Source of the DNA: Polaromonas jejuensis NBRC 106434
GTDB lineage: Bacteria > Pseudomonadota > Gammaproteobacteria > Burkholderiales > Burkholderiaceae_C
DNA length: 63,605 nt
Direction of reading: 5' to 3'
Assembly: GCF_001598235.1 (NCBI RefSeq)
Contig: NZ_BCYO01000023.1
Span: 1 to 63,605, forward strand
Shown here: positions 36,995 through 47,046 of the stretch, one piece after another
Position numbering within the stretch: position 1 is the first letter of the stretch
How the letters are laid out: every line of letters starts with the position of its first letter
Position numbers and translations under genes: made by a program
The notes under the pieces: model-generated
Seen by the model: the letters and a program-made list of their open reading frames with translations, nothing else
Databases searched by the model: none
What the model was told of the DNA's origin: nothing

Positions 36995-38575
36995 TCAACG
37001 CTCGGCAATATAGTGCGACATGCGCACGCTTTCGCCGTGCGCCAGGAAGGCGCGCACCTCGGCTTCCAGCGTGTGATCGGCCACGGTAGCGCGAGCGCGC
37101 TGGTGCAGGTAGTCGGCCCATGAGGTCACCAGGAAACGCTCCACGTAGCGGGACGGTTCGCCCAGGTCCTTGTAGACGCGCCAGAAGGTGGCGCCATCGC
37201 GCCGGCGCGGCGCCTTCATCTGACCAATGGTGTCGAGAAAGGCGTGGTCCTCCCCGGGGCGGATGCGGTAGGCCACCTCCACCGCCACCGGGCCGGCCTC
37301 GGGGCTGGGTTCGGCCTCCACGAACAACTCTTCCCAGGGCGTGCCCTGCGTCACTTCGTGGGCGGCTCCCACGCGCAACGGAAACGGGCGCGCCAGCAGT
37401 AGGCCGGCGGCCATCAGCAGGCCGGCCGCGACCAGAGCGGCTGTCAGACCGGCTATGTCGGACAACGCGCCCCAGAACGCCGAGCCGAAGGCGAAGGCGC
37501 CCAGCGAGGCCACGATATGCAGCGCCACCGCGCGCGAGCGCACCCACGGCGGCGCGCTGGACTGCGTGGCGGTGTTGAAGGTCGACATGGCCGCCATCCA
37601 CGCGGCGCCGCCCACCGCCATGGCGCCATAGACCAGCAGCGGCACACGGACCCACGCGGCGAGCAGCATGACGGCAGAAAACGCCACGCAGCTGGCGCCA
37701 ACGACGGCGTCGAGTCCGAAACGCGCGCGCATGCGACCGATGACCAGTCCGGTGGCCACCGCGCCCGTGCCCATGCAACCCATTAACAGGCCGAAGCCTT
37801 GCGCGCCGGTGCCCAGCTGACGCTGTGCAATCACAGGCAGCAGCGCCCACAGTGCCGAGCCGGCCGCACTGTAGGCCATGGCCCGCACCAGCTGCGCCAG
37901 GATCATGCGCGAGTGCCAGGCAAAACGCAGCCCGCTGAGCGTACCGCTCCACAGGCGCTCGGCCGGCAGGCGCGACGGCGGGTGAGCGCGTGGCGGCCAT
38001 CGGCGGATCGATTCCCACATGACCAGCGTCGTCAATACCGTGACCGCGAACACCCAGCCCGCACCCAGGCGTGCAAACAGCAAACCGGCGAGCGTGGGGC
38101 CGATAGCGCGCGCCACGTTGTAGGCAATGCTGACGACGGTGATGGCCTGCGGCCATTCGTCCCGAGGAACCGGCTCCACCACGGACGAGTTCCAGGCCGG
38201 CGTCAGCACCGCCGTGCAGCAGCCACACACAAACACCAGAAAAAGTACCGATGCCGGCCCACCCCAGCCCCCCAGCACCAGCAAGGCCAGCAGCGCGCAT
38301 GCGGCCACCTGCGCCAGCAGCGCGCTGGCGATCAGGCGCCGGCGATCGCTGGTGTCGGCCAGCACGCCCGCGGGCAGCGCCAGCAGGAACATGGGCAGGA
38401 AAACCGCGGTCTGCACGAGCGCTGCGATGAAGGACGAACCGGTCAGCTCGACCATGAGCCAGGCAGCCGCCATGGACTGCATGCCGTTACCAAGAAAAAA
38501 GACGCCGCCGCAAAGCCAAAGCCCGCGAAAGGCGGGCTGGCGCAGGGGAGTCCAGATAGAGTGGCTGATCGACAT
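36995..38575 (-). CDS. MFS exporter with C-terminal monooxygenase-like (ABM) domain
   Basis: 526-residue protein of the MFS_3 (EntS-like) type. Twelve hydrophobic helices fill residues ~15-405, with LADTSDRRRLIASALLAQV as the MFS loop motif and PAWNSSVVEPVPRDEWPQAI. The last ~110 residues are soluble: VEVAYRIRPGEDHAFLDTIG, then GATFWRVYKDLGEPSRYVER and FLVTSWADYLHQRARAT, resembling an antibiotic-biosynthesis-monooxygenase fold. This fusion is known in MFS_3 proteins. Substrate unknown; siderophore or drug export is a guess. The gene is followed downstream by a family A repeat. Confidence 0.88.
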   Translation of the reverse strand: MSISHSIWTPLRQPAFRGLWLCGGVFFLGNGMQSMAAAWLMVELTGSSFIAALVQTAVFLPMFLLALPAGVLADTSDRRRLIASALLAQVAACALLALLVLGGWGGPASVLFLVFVCGCCTAVLTPAWNSSVVEPVPRDEWPQAITVVSIAYNVARAIGPTLAGLLFARLGAGWVFAVTVLTTLVMWESIRRWPPRAHPPSRLPAERLWSGTLSGLRFAWHSRMILAQLVRAMAYSAAGSALWALLPVIAQRQLGTGAQGFGLLMGCMGTGAVATGLVIGRMRARFGLDAVVGASCVAFSAVMLLAAWVRVPLLVYGAMAVGGAAWMAAMSTFNTATQSSAPPWVRSRAVALHIVASLGAFAFGSAFWGALSDIAGLTAALVAAGLLMAAGLLLARPFPLRVGAAHEVTQGTPWEELFVEAEPSPEAGPVAVEVAYRIRPGEDHAFLDTIGQMKAPRRRDGATFWRVYKDLGEPSRYVERFLVTSWADYLHQRARATVADHTLEAEVRAFLAHGESVRMSHYIAER

Positions 38576-38781
38576 AGGATCATTATTTCCCAGAACGAGT
38601 CGCTGTCAGCCGACTATCGCGCATGGCCGAGTTACAGCGCCCGCAAACGACGCTGTGCAGTGATCCGAGGTGAATTCCCGACAGACAGCATTGGGTTTGC
38701 GGATTCAGCCATTCGCTCTACCGGCCCCCCACATGGTCGCGGCTTCCGCAATAACCGTTTTCATCTCTGAACGACATCCAC

Positions 38782-38803
38782 AAAAAAGCGGACCGAAGGC
38801 CGC
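38782..38803 (-). terminator. Rho-independent terminator after the acnB-like remnant
   Basis: Read on the minus strand: GGCGGCC-TTC-GGTCCGC followed by TTTTTT. It sits 28 bp beyond the stop codon of the aconitase-tail fragment, suggesting the remnant kept its original terminator. Confidence 0.55.
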
Positions 38804-38830
38804 CTTGTCAGCCAAGCACGAAAGGCCCGC

Positions 38831-38908
38831 TCAGACCGTCACTTCCTTGGCCGTCTGCGCGTACGCCTCGATCTGGTCGAAATTCATGCAGCGGTAGACC
38901 TTGGCGGG
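38831..38908 (-). pseudogene. 3'-end fragment of an acnB-like aconitase
   Basis: The minus strand encodes AKVYRCMNFDQIEAYAQTAK EVTV and a stop, matching the C-terminal pattern of AcnB (in the intact gene here: [18 protein letters not shown]). Nothing of the rest of the protein is present. It is fused directly to an SDR fragment, so the junction is a deletion scar. Confidence 0.5.
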
Positions 38909-39050
38909 GTTTCAGGGTGATGTCTATGCCGTCCGCCTTGGCCGCCACCGCATCGGCATGCCTGCGTACCGCGTCTTCGTCGAGCGCATCAAGCTGCGCC
39001 GCTTCCGCCGTAAATCACGGCCACCTTGCCTTCAAGCAGCCTGTTTTTCG
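38909..39050 (-). pseudogene. short-chain dehydrogenase fragment with internal deletion
   Basis: Minus-strand frames give RLLEGKVAVIYGGSGA, the start of an SDR cofactor domain, then after a frame change LDALDEDAVRRHADAVAAKA and DGIDIT, a piece from the middle of the same kind of protein. The start codon position reads GCG instead of ATG. Together with the acnB tail it shows two broken genes joined in about 220 bp. Confidence 0.5.
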
Positions 39051-39069
39051 CCCTCGTGCCGGATGGCTG

Positions 39070-39432
39070 TCAGAGTTCGATCAGGGTCTTGAAGCCGCCC
39101 CAGAACATGCGTTTGCCGTCAAACGGCAGGGCCTTGGGGTCCATCATGCTGGCCAGGCGCGGGTCGCTCATCACCTTGGCATTGACGCTGTCACGGTGCT
39201 TGCGCGACTTGTAGGTGATCCACGAAAACACCACCACTTCCTCCGGCTTGAGCTTGACGCTCTGCGGAAAGGAGGTGTGCTTGCCGGGCTTGACGTCATC
39301 GGCGATGCATTCGGTGTATTCGAGTGCGCCGTGTTCGCGCCATATCTTGCCGGCCTTGCGCGCCATCTTCCGGTAGGCGTCAACGCTCCTGGCAGGAACA
39401 GGCACCACAAATCCATCAACGTAGCGGCTCAT
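39070..39432 (-). CDS. DUF1428 family protein
   Basis: 120-residue small protein with the DUF1428 pattern: MSRYVDGFVVPVPARSVDAY at the start, WREHGALEYTECIADDV, VVFSWITYKSRKHRD, and the end MDPKALPFDGKRMFWGGFKT. The fold is expected to be a ferredoxin-like (ABM-type) dimer; the function is unknown. Start at 39432 behind GAGGAGACTTCCC. It is preceded by a region with a clear inverted repeat at 39505-39529. Confidence 0.88.
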   Translation of the reverse strand: MSRYVDGFVVPVPARSVDAYRKMARKAGKIWREHGALEYTECIADDVKPGKHTSFPQSVKLKPEEVVVFSWITYKSRKHRDSVNAKVMSDPRLASMMDPKALPFDGKRMFWGGFKTLIEL

Positions 39433-39504
39433 GGGAAGTCTCCTCGCGTGGGTGGTTAGAGGTCCAAAGATCGCCTGAGCACGGGAAGCGGAGAAGCTCC
39501 GCGG

Positions 39505-39529
39505 ATCTTGTGTACGGCGCGCACAAGAT
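39505..39529. promoter_or_regulatory. perfect inverted repeat ATCTTGTG-N9-CACAAGAT
   Basis: 8-bp arms with a 9-bp centre, 73 bp before the DUF1428 start, in the 328-bp gap between DUF1428 and the iron ABC operon. It looks like a dimeric repressor site (TetR/MarR type shape). No such regulator is adjacent. Apart from this and a family A repeat I see nothing else in the gap. Confidence 0.4.
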
Positions 39530-39650
39530 ACTAGCAAAGGAGATGGACAGCGTCCACATGAACGCCGGCAAGCCATGCGGCCCGCGCCCGCGGCGGCGCG
39601 GCGCCCCACAGTCCCCAAGCCTGCGCATCGGCAGCGCGCGAGAGGCCCTC

Positions 39651-39715
39651 AAGCGCTACCTATTTAATAGCTGATTACGCCCATGGCTATTGGGCCAGAG
39701 CCATTGTTGATGCGT
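39651..39715 (+). repeat. dispersed AT-rich hairpin repeat (family A), copy 7
   Basis: Reads AGCGCTACCTATTTAATAGC, TGATTACGCCCATGGCTATT and GGGCCAGAGCC. It lies just beyond the stop of the ABC ATPase gene. Confidence 0.65.
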
Positions 39716-39760
39716 ATTTCCGCTGAATTTCCGTGGCGCAGGGCCGCCGGGCCCTGGCGC

Positions 39761-40864
39761 TCAGCCGCTGAAAACGTGCGCCTGCCCCGCCACGCTGATG
39801 CGTACCATGTCGCCGGTCGCCGGCGCGTGCAGGCCAGGGCTGTGCACCAGCAGCGGCGCGTCCCACGCCTCGCCATCCCGGGAGGCCAGCGGGACCGCGC
39901 CAGGGCCGCGCAAGAGCCGCACCGACAGCACACAGACTGACCCGCCAAAATCGGCATCGATCACTGCGCCGTAGCACGCCCCCGTGTCCGTTCCGTGCAC
40001 CGCCACCTCCGCCGGGACCTGGACGACCTGCAATTGCTCGGGCCGCAGCATGATTTGCGCCGCACCGCTGCGCTGGCCGTCATTGACCGCAATGCGCCCC
40101 AGCGCGCAGTCGGCCCAGCCGCCCGCCAGCTGCGCCGGCAGCACAATGGTTTCGCCCAGAAAGCTGGCAATCGCCGCATCCCTGGGCCGCAGATACAGCT
40201 CAAGCGGACAGCCGGCCTGCACCAGCTGCCCCTCGCGCATGACGGCCACCTGGTCGGCAAACGACAGGGCTTCGGACTGGTCGTGGGTCACCAAAATGGT
40301 GGTGATGCCCGCGTTGCCCAGCAGCTGCGCCACGGCCTTGCGGGTGCTGGCGCGCAGGCCGGTGTCCAGCGCCGAAAAAGGCTCGTCCAGCAGCATCAGC
40401 CGGGGCCGCTGCGCCAGCGCCCGCGCCAGGGCCACGCGCTGCTGCTGGCCGCCGGAAAGCTCGTGCGGCCGGCGTGCCAGCATGGCGATGTCCAGGGCCA
40501 CCATGTCCATCAGCTCGGCAATCCGTTCGGCGCGCTGCGGCGTGTTGCGGGGCAAACCAAAGCCGACGTTGTCGGCGACCGTCAGATGCGGAAACAGGGC
40601 GCCATCCTGCGGCACAAAACCAATGCCGCGCCGGTGCGCCGGCACCATGCCGGGCCCATCGGCCAGCAGCTGGCCGCCCAGGCTGACGCGGCCGGCGTCG
40701 GGCGCCTCAAAGCCGGCAATGATGCGCAGCAAGGTGGTCTTGCCCGAGCCCGAAGGCCCGACGATGGCGGTGCGGCTGCCGGCGGCCACGCTGAGGTCGA
40801 TACCGCCCAGCACGGCCACCGGGCCGTAGTGTTTGTGTACCGCGTGAAGTTCAAGGGAGGTCAT
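39761..40864 (-). CDS. fbpC: ferric-iron ABC transporter ATP-binding protein
   Basis: 367-residue ATPase that powers import through the FbpB-like permease. Walker [17 protein letters not shown] (residues ~36-51), Q-loop [23 protein letters not shown] signature [20 protein letters not shown], Walker [16 protein letters not shown] and switch His in [15 protein letters not shown]-terminal TOBE-like domain follows from ~residue 240. Start at 40864 overlaps the permease stop (ATGA). Iron specificity is inferred from the operon; FbpC/PotA/CysA-type ATPases look alike. No family-wide Tyr/Phe iron-regulating motif was assigned. Confidence 0.93.
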   Translation of the reverse strand: MTSLELHAVHKHYGPVAVLGGIDLSVAAGSRTAIVGPSGSGKTTLLRIIAGFEAPDAGRVSLGGQLLADGPGMVPAHRRGIGFVPQDGALFPHLTVADNVGFGLPRNTPQRAERIAELMDMVALDIAMLARRPHELSGGQQQRVALARALAQRPRLMLLDEPFSALDTGLRASTRKAVAQLLGNAGITTILVTHDQSEALSFADQVAVMREGQLVQAGCPLELYLRPRDAAIASFLGETIVLPAQLAGGWADCALGRIAVNDGQRSGAAQIMLRPEQLQVVQVPAEVAVHGTDTGACYGAVIDADFGGSVCVLSVRLLRGPGAVPLASRDGEAWDAPLLVHSPGLHAPATGDMVRISVAGQAHVFSG

Positions 40865-42480
40865 CGTCCGGCGGTCCGTTTTGATTGGGTGTAGAGCAGC
40901 CAGGTCATGGGCAGGGAAAGCAGGATCATGATCAGGGCATAGGGCGCGGCAGCGGCGTAGTCGATCTCGCTGCTGTAGGCCCAGAACGAGGTGGCCAGGG
41001 TGCGCGTGCCGTTGGGCGCCAGCATCAGGGTGGCGGTGAGTTCGTTGGTGATGCCCAGGCCGACCAGTGCCGCGCCGGCCGCGGCGGCCGGCGCGGCCAG
41101 GCGCAGGGTGACGGCCCACAGCGCCCGGGCCGGCGTATGCCCCAGGCTGCGGGCGGCATGCTCCAGTTCCACCGGTGCCTGGGCAATGCCGGTGCGCAGG
41201 CTGATCAGCGCGCGCGGCAAAAACATCAGCGCATAGGCCAGCAGCACCGTGACCGCCGTCTGGTAGATCGGCATGGCCACGCGCACCGTGACCGTCACCA
41301 GGGCCAGCGCCACCACCACGCCGGGCAGCGAGCCCACCAGGTAGTTGCAGGCCTCCAGCACGCGCTGCAGCCGCCCGGGTGAGCGAATCGAGAGCCAGGC
41401 CATGGGCACGGCGGCCAGCGTGGTCAGCAGCGCGCCGGCCAGCGCCAGCGCCAGCGTCTGGCCCACGGCGGGGACCATCTCGCCCAGCCGCCAGACCCCG
41501 GCCCCGCCGGCCGCCAGCCAGCGCACCAGCGTGACCAGCGGCACACCCAGCGCCAGCGCCGTGGTGAGGGCCGGCAGCAAGAGGCAAAGCCACGTGGCGC
41601 CGCCCAGGCGCCGCCGCTGCGGCAGCCGGGCAGCGCCGGTGCCGATGCGGGCGTAGCGTTCGTTGCCGCGGGCCGCCGACTCCAGCCCCAGCAGCGCAAA
41701 ACAGCAGAGCACCAGCACGCCCGACAGCATGTTGGCCGCCACACCGTTGTAGGTGGACTGGAACTGGTCGACGATGGCGGTGGTAAAGGTGTCGAAGCGG
41801 ATCATCACGTACAGGCCGTATTCGGCCAGCAGGTGCAGGCCGATCAGCAGTGAGCCGCCGCAAACGGCCAGCCGCAGCTGCGGCAGCACGACACGAGAGA
41901 ACACGCCCCAGGGCCCCAGACCCAGCGAGGCCGCCGTGTCTTCCATGCCCGGGTCCAGCCGGCGCAGCGCCGCCGCTACCGGCAGATAAAGAAAGGGGAA
42001 ATAGGCGATCACCGACACCAGCACGCCGCCCCACAAGCCATGCAGGCCGGGCACCACGGTGACCCAGGCATAGCTGTGCACAAAGGCCGGCACGGCCAGC
42101 GGCGCCACGGCCAGCCAGGCCCAGGTGCGCGCGCCGGGCAAATCGCTGCGCTCGGTCAGCCAGGCCAGCGCCACCGCGAGCAAGACGCATAGCGGCACGG
42201 TCAGGGCCACCAGCAGCCCCGTGTTGACCAGCAACTCGCCCACGCGGGGCCGGAAAATCAGGGCAGAGACGGTCTCCCACCCGGTCTGGAAAGCCACCCA
42301 GACCACAAAGCCCAGCGGCACCAAGGCCAGCAGGGACACGAGCAGCGCCGTGCTGGCCACCCACGACAGGGGCCAGCCGCGACGCGGCGTGCTGCGAACC
42401 AGCGGCAGGGTTTGGCTGAATACTGCGCCCGGCCCCCGGACGGCGGCATCGGCACTGGCAGGGAGGGGAATGGCACTCAC
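40861..42480 (-). CDS. fbpB: ferric-iron ABC transporter permease (two fused permease halves)
   Basis: 539-residue inner-membrane protein with about twelve helices in two repeated halves, each with a BPD_transp_1 EAA loop: [20 protein letters not shown] in the first and [20 protein letters not shown] in the second. This one-chain double permease is typical of FbpB/SfuB. It lies 93 bp downstream of the binding protein gene and overlaps the ATPase gene by 4 bp. Start at 42480; no alternative is clearly better. Confidence 0.93.
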   Translation of the reverse strand: MSAIPLPASADAAVRGPGAVFSQTLPLVRSTPRRGWPLSWVASTALLVSLLALVPLGFVVWVAFQTGWETVSALIFRPRVGELLVNTGLLVALTVPLCVLLAVALAWLTERSDLPGARTWAWLAVAPLAVPAFVHSYAWVTVVPGLHGLWGGVLVSVIAYFPFLYLPVAAALRRLDPGMEDTAASLGLGPWGVFSRVVLPQLRLAVCGGSLLIGLHLLAEYGLYVMIRFDTFTTAIVDQFQSTYNGVAANMLSGVLVLCCFALLGLESAARGNERYARIGTGAARLPQRRRLGGATWLCLLLPALTTALALGVPLVTLVRWLAAGGAGVWRLGEMVPAVGQTLALALAGALLTTLAAVPMAWLSIRSPGRLQRVLEACNYLVGSLPGVVVALALVTVTVRVAMPIYQTAVTVLLAYALMFLPRALISLRTGIAQAPVELEHAARSLGHTPARALWAVTLRLAAPAAAAGAALVGLGITNELTATLMLAPNGTRTLATSFWAYSSEIDYAAAAPYALIMILLSLPMTWLLYTQSKRTAGR

Positions 42481-42573
42481 AAAAAAGACAGTCAGGACGG
42501 GTAGGAGATGTTTTTTAAGCCTGCGCTGCGCCGACCACGAATGTCGGCGCAGCGCAGGGGGTGGCGTTCAGCT

Positions 42574-43611
42574 TCAGAGCAGGCCGGCCTGGGTCATCAG
42601 ATCGGTGACCTTCTTGCTGTTGAGCTTGGACGGTTCGACCTTGGGGGCCTGCAAATCAGCCAGCGGCAACAGCTTGGGATGGGACTGTGCACCGACACCG
42701 ACGGCGTACTCATAGGAGTCGCCGGTTTTCAGGATCTCCTGGCCGCCCTTGCCGGCCACCCATTGCACAAAGGCCTGGGCTTCGGGCTGGTGCTTGCTGG
42801 AAGCCAGCACGCCGGCGCCGGAGAGGCTCACGAAAGCGCCCGGATCCTGGTTGCGGAAGTAATGCACTTCGGTGTTGTTGCTGTTCTCGCCGGTCTTGGC
42901 CTGGTCGCCGACACGGTAGTAGTGGTAGATCACCCCGCCCTCGATCTGGCCCGCGTTGACGGCTTTGAGCACGACACCGTTGCCCTTGTAAAGCGTCGCA
43001 TTGTCCTTCATGGCCTTGAGCCAGGCGGCGGTCTGCGCCTCGCCCTTGAGCTCAAGCAGCGCGCTGACGATGGCCTGGAAGTCGGCGCCGGCAGGCGATG
43101 CCGCCCAGCGGCCTTTCCAGCTCGGGCCGGCCAGGTCCATCATTGATTTGGGCAGCTGGGCCGGCGTGAGCTTGGCCTTGTTGTAGACGAACACGGTGCT
43201 GCGCGCGGCAATGCCCGTCCAGCGGCCATGCGAGGGACGGTAGTTGGCAGGCACCTCGTTCAGCGTGGCGGGGTTCAGCGGCGCAAACAGGCCGGCCGCA
43301 TCGACGAGCGCCATCGCGGGCGAGTTTTCGGTGAGGAAAACGTCGGCCGGCGTGGCCTTGCCTTCCTGCACGATCTGGTTGCCCAGCTCGGTGTCGCCGC
43401 CATTGCGCAGGGTCACCTTGATGCCGGTCTCCTTGGTGAAGGCCTCGGCCCAGGCCTTGGTCAGGCTGGCGTGCTGCGCGTTGTAAACCACGATGCCTTC
43501 GGCGCTGGGCGTCGCGGCCGGCGCGGTTTGGGCCGAGGACGCCAGCGGCGCCCCCATCAAGGCCGTGCCCAGTGTCACGGCACTCGCAAGAGATGTAAAG
43601 GAAAATTTCAT
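42574..43611 (-). CDS. fbpA: ferric-iron ABC transporter periplasmic binding protein
   Basis: 345-residue Fe(III)-binding protein of the FbpA/FutA type. A Sec signal (LASAVTLGTALMGAPLASSA) is followed by IVVYNAQHASLTKAWAEAFT and VTLRNGGDTELGNQIVQEG; iron-ligand region IEGGVIYHYYRVGDQ carries the paired tyrosines. First gene of fbpABC. The upstream region has an AT-rich inverted repeat that may be a Fur-type site. Confidence 0.93.
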   Translation of the reverse strand: MKFSFTSLASAVTLGTALMGAPLASSAQTAPAATPSAEGIVVYNAQHASLTKAWAEAFTKETGIKVTLRNGGDTELGNQIVQEGKATPADVFLTENSPAMALVDAAGLFAPLNPATLNEVPANYRPSHGRWTGIAARSTVFVYNKAKLTPAQLPKSMMDLAGPSWKGRWAASPAGADFQAIVSALLELKGEAQTAAWLKAMKDNATLYKGNGVVLKAVNAGQIEGGVIYHYYRVGDQAKTGENSNNTEVHYFRNQDPGAFVSLSGAGVLASSKHQPEAQAFVQWVAGKGGQEILKTGDSYEYAVGVGAQSHPKLLPLADLQAPKVEPSKLNSKKVTDLMTQAGLL

Positions 43612-43708
43612 GAAATACCTTTGTTGTTAACCAGGATGGATCGGACGCATTGGGCAATTCGACTGACAGGCCCCGGCAACATCCGGGAAAGGCTGGAGCA
43701 CCGCCATT

Positions 43709-43740
43709 AATGCGTAATACAAATACGAATTACTTGCATC
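43709..43740. promoter_or_regulatory. AT-rich inverted repeat upstream of fbpA, possible Fur box
   Basis: ATGCGTAAT ... ATTACTTGCAT, an imperfect dyad within an AT-rich stretch ~100 bp before the fbpA start, in an otherwise GC-rich region. It resembles the length and base make-up of Fur sites but does not match the classic 19-mer closely. Inference from place and target. Confidence 0.35.
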
Positions 43741-43841
43741 TGTATCTTAACCGCTCCGGCGCCCAGATGTAAGCATGGATTCATGCCGCGGCGACCATTG
43801 GCCCGCACTGACAGTCGGAGTCAGGCGAAACAACAGGCAGG

Positions 43842-44336
43842 CTACTTTTCGCGGGGCTGTGCCGGCACATACCTCAAAGGCTCGTCGCCCACACGCAAAT
43901 AGTTGACGACGCCCATGACATCGTCCACCAGCCAGACCGCCTGCTCCAGCGCCTGCGCCTGCTCGCGCGACTGGACGCAGCCCTTGAGCAGCACCAGACG
44001 ACGTTCGCCCTGCACCCAGACGCTGGTGTCGTCGAAGCGGCCATCCAGGCGTATGTATTGGGCCACCCTGGGGATGATTTCCTGGTCGTACAGGTAGGAG
44101 TTGGCAAGCCGGCAGCGCCCGACGCGATAGCAGCTGCCACCGTGCTGCGTCCGCACATGGCCCGCTTCGCGCACCTCTTGCTCGGTGTACAGCGGCCCCT
44201 CGGGCACCGGGCACTGGGCGATGGCCGAGGTGACCTGAAGAAAGGGATCGTTGAATGCATTGGTGCGCTGCTCCTGAGCACTCAGGGGCAGCGCGCCAAT
44301 CGCCGCGCACAGGAAGGTGAAAACGGATTTCTTCAC
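43842..44336 (-). CDS. exported BON-domain protein
   Basis: 164 residues with a Sec signal (KKSVFTFLCAAIGALPLSA) and a C-terminal BON-type repeat (VWVQGERRLVLLKGCVQSRE, ALEQAVWLVDDVMGVVNYLR). Periplasmic; BON domains bind membranes or lipids and occur in osmotically induced proteins. Three Cys in the mature part (QCPVPEG, SCYRVGRCRL) may form disulfides. It is 29 bp downstream of acnB and may be co-transcribed with it. Confidence 0.8.
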   Translation of the reverse strand: MKKSVFTFLCAAIGALPLSAQEQRTNAFNDPFLQVTSAIAQCPVPEGPLYTEQEVREAGHVRTQHGGSCYRVGRCRLANSYLYDQEIIPRVAQYIRLDGRFDDTSVWVQGERRLVLLKGCVQSREQAQALEQAVWLVDDVMGVVNYLRVGDEPLRYVPAQPREK

Positions 44337-44365
44337 GGAGTCACCTCCTGTGCGTCAACCGGGCT

Positions 44366-46981
44366 TCAAGCCAGCGCGCCGTCCTTGACCGTATCCGCCA
44401 TATCGGTGTAATCCTTGACCTGGTCAAAGTTCAGGTACTGATAGATGGTGTCGCTGGCAGCGGTCAGCACGCCCATGTCGGTCAAGTACTCTTCACGCGT
44501 CGGTATGCGGCCCAGCTTGGAGCAGATGGCCGCCAGTTCGGCGGAACCCAGGTACACATTGGAGTTTTTACCGAGGCGGTTGGGGAAGTTGCGGGTGGAC
44601 GTCGAGAACACGGTCGCGCCCTCCTTCACCTGCGCCTGGTTGCCCATGCACAGGCTGCAGCCGGGCATTTCCATGCGCGCGCCGGCGGAACCCAGCACGC
44701 CGTAGTGGCCTTCTTCGGTCAGCTGCTTGGCATCCATCTTGGTCGGCGGTGCCATCCAGAGCTTGACGGGAATGTCGCGCTTGTTTTCGAGCAGCTTGGA
44801 AGCGGCGCGGAAGTGGCCGATATTGGTCATGCACGAGCCGATGAACACTTCGTCGATCTTCGCTCCGGCCACGTCGCCCAGGGTCTTCACATCGTCCGGG
44901 TCGTTCGGGCAGGCCACGATGGGTTCGTGGATGTCGGCCAGGTCGATTTCGATCACGGCCGCGTATTCGGCATCCGCATCGGCCTTGAGCAGTTGCGGGT
45001 CGGCCAGCCAGGCTTCCATGGCGGCGATGCGGCGCTTGATGGTGCGCACGTCCGAGTAACCCGTGGCGATCATCCACTTGAGCATCGTGATGTTGCTGTT
45101 GATGTACTCGATGATGGGTTCCTTGTTCAGGTGCACCGTGCAACCACCGGCCGAGCGTTCTGCGGAAGCGTCGCTCAGCTCAAAGGCCTGTTCGACCTTC
45201 AGGTCCGGCAAGCCTTCGATTTCGAGAATACGGCCCGAGAAAATGTTCTTCTTGCCCTGCTTGGCCACTGTCAAAAGACCGGCCTTGATAGCGTAGAGCG
45301 GAATCGCATTGACCAGATCACGCAAGGTAATGCCGGGCTGCATTTCGCCCTTGAAGCGCACCAGCACGGACTCAGGCATGTCCAGCGGCATGACGCCGGT
45401 CGCTGCACCGAAGGCCACCAGGCCGGAACCGGCCGGGAAGCTGATGCCGATGGGGAAACGCGTGTGGCTGTCGCCGCCGGTGCCGACGGTGTCGGGCAGC
45501 AGCATGCGGTTGAGCCAGCTGTGGATGATGCCGTCACCGGGGCGCAATGGAATGCCGCCACGGTCGCTCATGAACTCCGGCAACTCGTGGTGCATCTTCA
45601 CATCGACGGGCTTGGGATAAGCCGCGGTGTGGCAGAAGGACTGCATCACCAGGTCTGCGGAGAAGCCCAGGCAGGCCAGGTCCTTCAGCTCGTCGCGCGT
45701 CATCGGGCCGGTGGTGTCCTGCGAGCCCACAGAGGTCATCTTGGGTTCGCAGTAGGTGCCGGGACGCACGCCCTGGCCTTCCGGCAAGCCGACCGCGCGG
45801 CCCACCATTTTTTGCGCCAGGGTGAAACCACGGCCGTTGCTGGCCGGGTCCTGGGGCAGCCGGAACTGCGTGGAAACCGGCAGGCCCAGCGCCGCGCGTG
45901 CCTTGGCGGTCAAGCCACGGCCGACGATCAGGGGAATACGGCCACCGGCGCGCACTTCGTCAAACAGCACGTCACTTTTGAGCTTGAACTCGGCGATGAC
46001 CTGGCCGTTCTTCAAGGCCTTGCCTTCGTAGGGACGCAGCTCGATTTCGTCGCCCATGGCCATCTGGCTCACGTCCAGCTCGATCGGCAAGGCGCCGGAG
46101 TCTTCCATGGTGTTGTAGAAGATCGGGGCAATTTTGCCGCCCAGGCAAACGCCGCCAAAGCGCTTGTTGGGCACGAAAGGAATGTCTTCGCCGGTGAACC
46201 ACAACACGGAGTTGGTGGCGGACTTGCGCGAAGAGCCGGTGCCGACCACGTCGCCCACATAGGCCACGAGGTTGCCCTTGGCCTTGAGCTCTTCAATGAA
46301 CTTGACCGGGCCGCGCTTGCCGTCTTCTTCGGGCGTCACACCGGGGCGGGCGTTCTTGTGCATCGCCAGGGCGTGCAGCGGAATGTCGGGGCGGCTCCAG
46401 GCGTCAGGCGCAGGCGACAAGTCGTCGGTATTGATTTCGCCAGCGACCTTGAACACGGTCAGCTTGATAGCTGCAGGCACTTCAGGGCGGCTGGTGAACC
46501 ATTCGGCATCGGCCCAGCTTTGCAGCACGGCCTTGGCGTGCTTGTTGCCCTTGTCGGCTTTTTCCTTGACGTCGTGGAACTGGTCGAACATCAGCAGGGT
46601 GTTTTTCAGGCCGCTGGCCGCCTGCATGGCGACGCTGTCTTCGGCGTCGTCGAGCAACTCGATCATCGGGCTGATGTTGTAGCCGCCCAGCATGGTGCCC
46701 AGCAGCTGCGTGGCCTTTTCGCGCGAGATCAGCGCGCACTTTTCAGTGCCGTGCGCCACGGCGGCGAGGTAGCTGGCCTTGACCTTGGCCGCGTCATCCA
46801 CGCCGGCCGGCACACGGTAAGTGATCAGTTCCACCAGAAACGCTTCTTCGCCCTGGGGCGGATTCTTCAGCAGCTCGATGACTTCACCGGTTTGCTGGGC
46901 CGTCAGCGGCAGCGGCGGAATGCCCAACAGCGCGCGTTCGGCGACGTGGTTGCGGTAGGTTGGCAAGAATTCAGACGACAT
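44366..46981 (-). CDS. acnB: bifunctional aconitate hydratase 2 / 2-methylisocitrate dehydratase
   Basis: 871-residue AcnB-type aconitase for the TCA cycle, also able to act in the methylcitrate cycle. The N-terminal HEAT-like domain ([20 protein letters not shown]) and swivel domain precede the cluster domain, as usual for AcnB; cluster cysteines lie in [20 protein letters not shown] and [14 protein letters not shown]. Start at 46981, which has GGAG eight bases upstream; an ATG 21 bp earlier lacks a site. It belongs to the minus-strand mdh...acnB block that faces sdh-gltA. Confidence 0.96.
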   Translation of the reverse strand: MSSEFLPTYRNHVAERALLGIPPLPLTAQQTGEVIELLKNPPQGEEAFLVELITYRVPAGVDDAAKVKASYLAAVAHGTEKCALISREKATQLLGTMLGGYNISPMIELLDDAEDSVAMQAASGLKNTLLMFDQFHDVKEKADKGNKHAKAVLQSWADAEWFTSRPEVPAAIKLTVFKVAGEINTDDLSPAPDAWSRPDIPLHALAMHKNARPGVTPEEDGKRGPVKFIEELKAKGNLVAYVGDVVGTGSSRKSATNSVLWFTGEDIPFVPNKRFGGVCLGGKIAPIFYNTMEDSGALPIELDVSQMAMGDEIELRPYEGKALKNGQVIAEFKLKSDVLFDEVRAGGRIPLIVGRGLTAKARAALGLPVSTQFRLPQDPASNGRGFTLAQKMVGRAVGLPEGQGVRPGTYCEPKMTSVGSQDTTGPMTRDELKDLACLGFSADLVMQSFCHTAAYPKPVDVKMHHELPEFMSDRGGIPLRPGDGIIHSWLNRMLLPDTVGTGGDSHTRFPIGISFPAGSGLVAFGAATGVMPLDMPESVLVRFKGEMQPGITLRDLVNAIPLYAIKAGLLTVAKQGKKNIFSGRILEIEGLPDLKVEQAFELSDASAERSAGGCTVHLNKEPIIEYINSNITMLKWMIATGYSDVRTIKRRIAAMEAWLADPQLLKADADAEYAAVIEIDLADIHEPIVACPNDPDDVKTLGDVAGAKIDEVFIGSCMTNIGHFRAASKLLENKRDIPVKLWMAPPTKMDAKQLTEEGHYGVLGSAGARMEMPGCSLCMGNQAQVKEGATVFSTSTRNFPNRLGKNSNVYLGSAELAAICSKLGRIPTREEYLTDMGVLTAASDTIYQYLNFDQVKDYTDMADTVKDGALA

Positions 46982-47046
46982 GCGGGCTACTCCAGTGTTC
47001 AAAATTATTGGAAATTATGGGGAATCGTGGGGGTGAAAAATAAGAC

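Noticed and set aside
39761..42364. An 867-codon frame suggesting a fused permease-ATPase
   Set aside because: The first ~500 codons are the permease region in the wrong frame; the true ATPase begins at 40864 and the true permease is 40861-42480.
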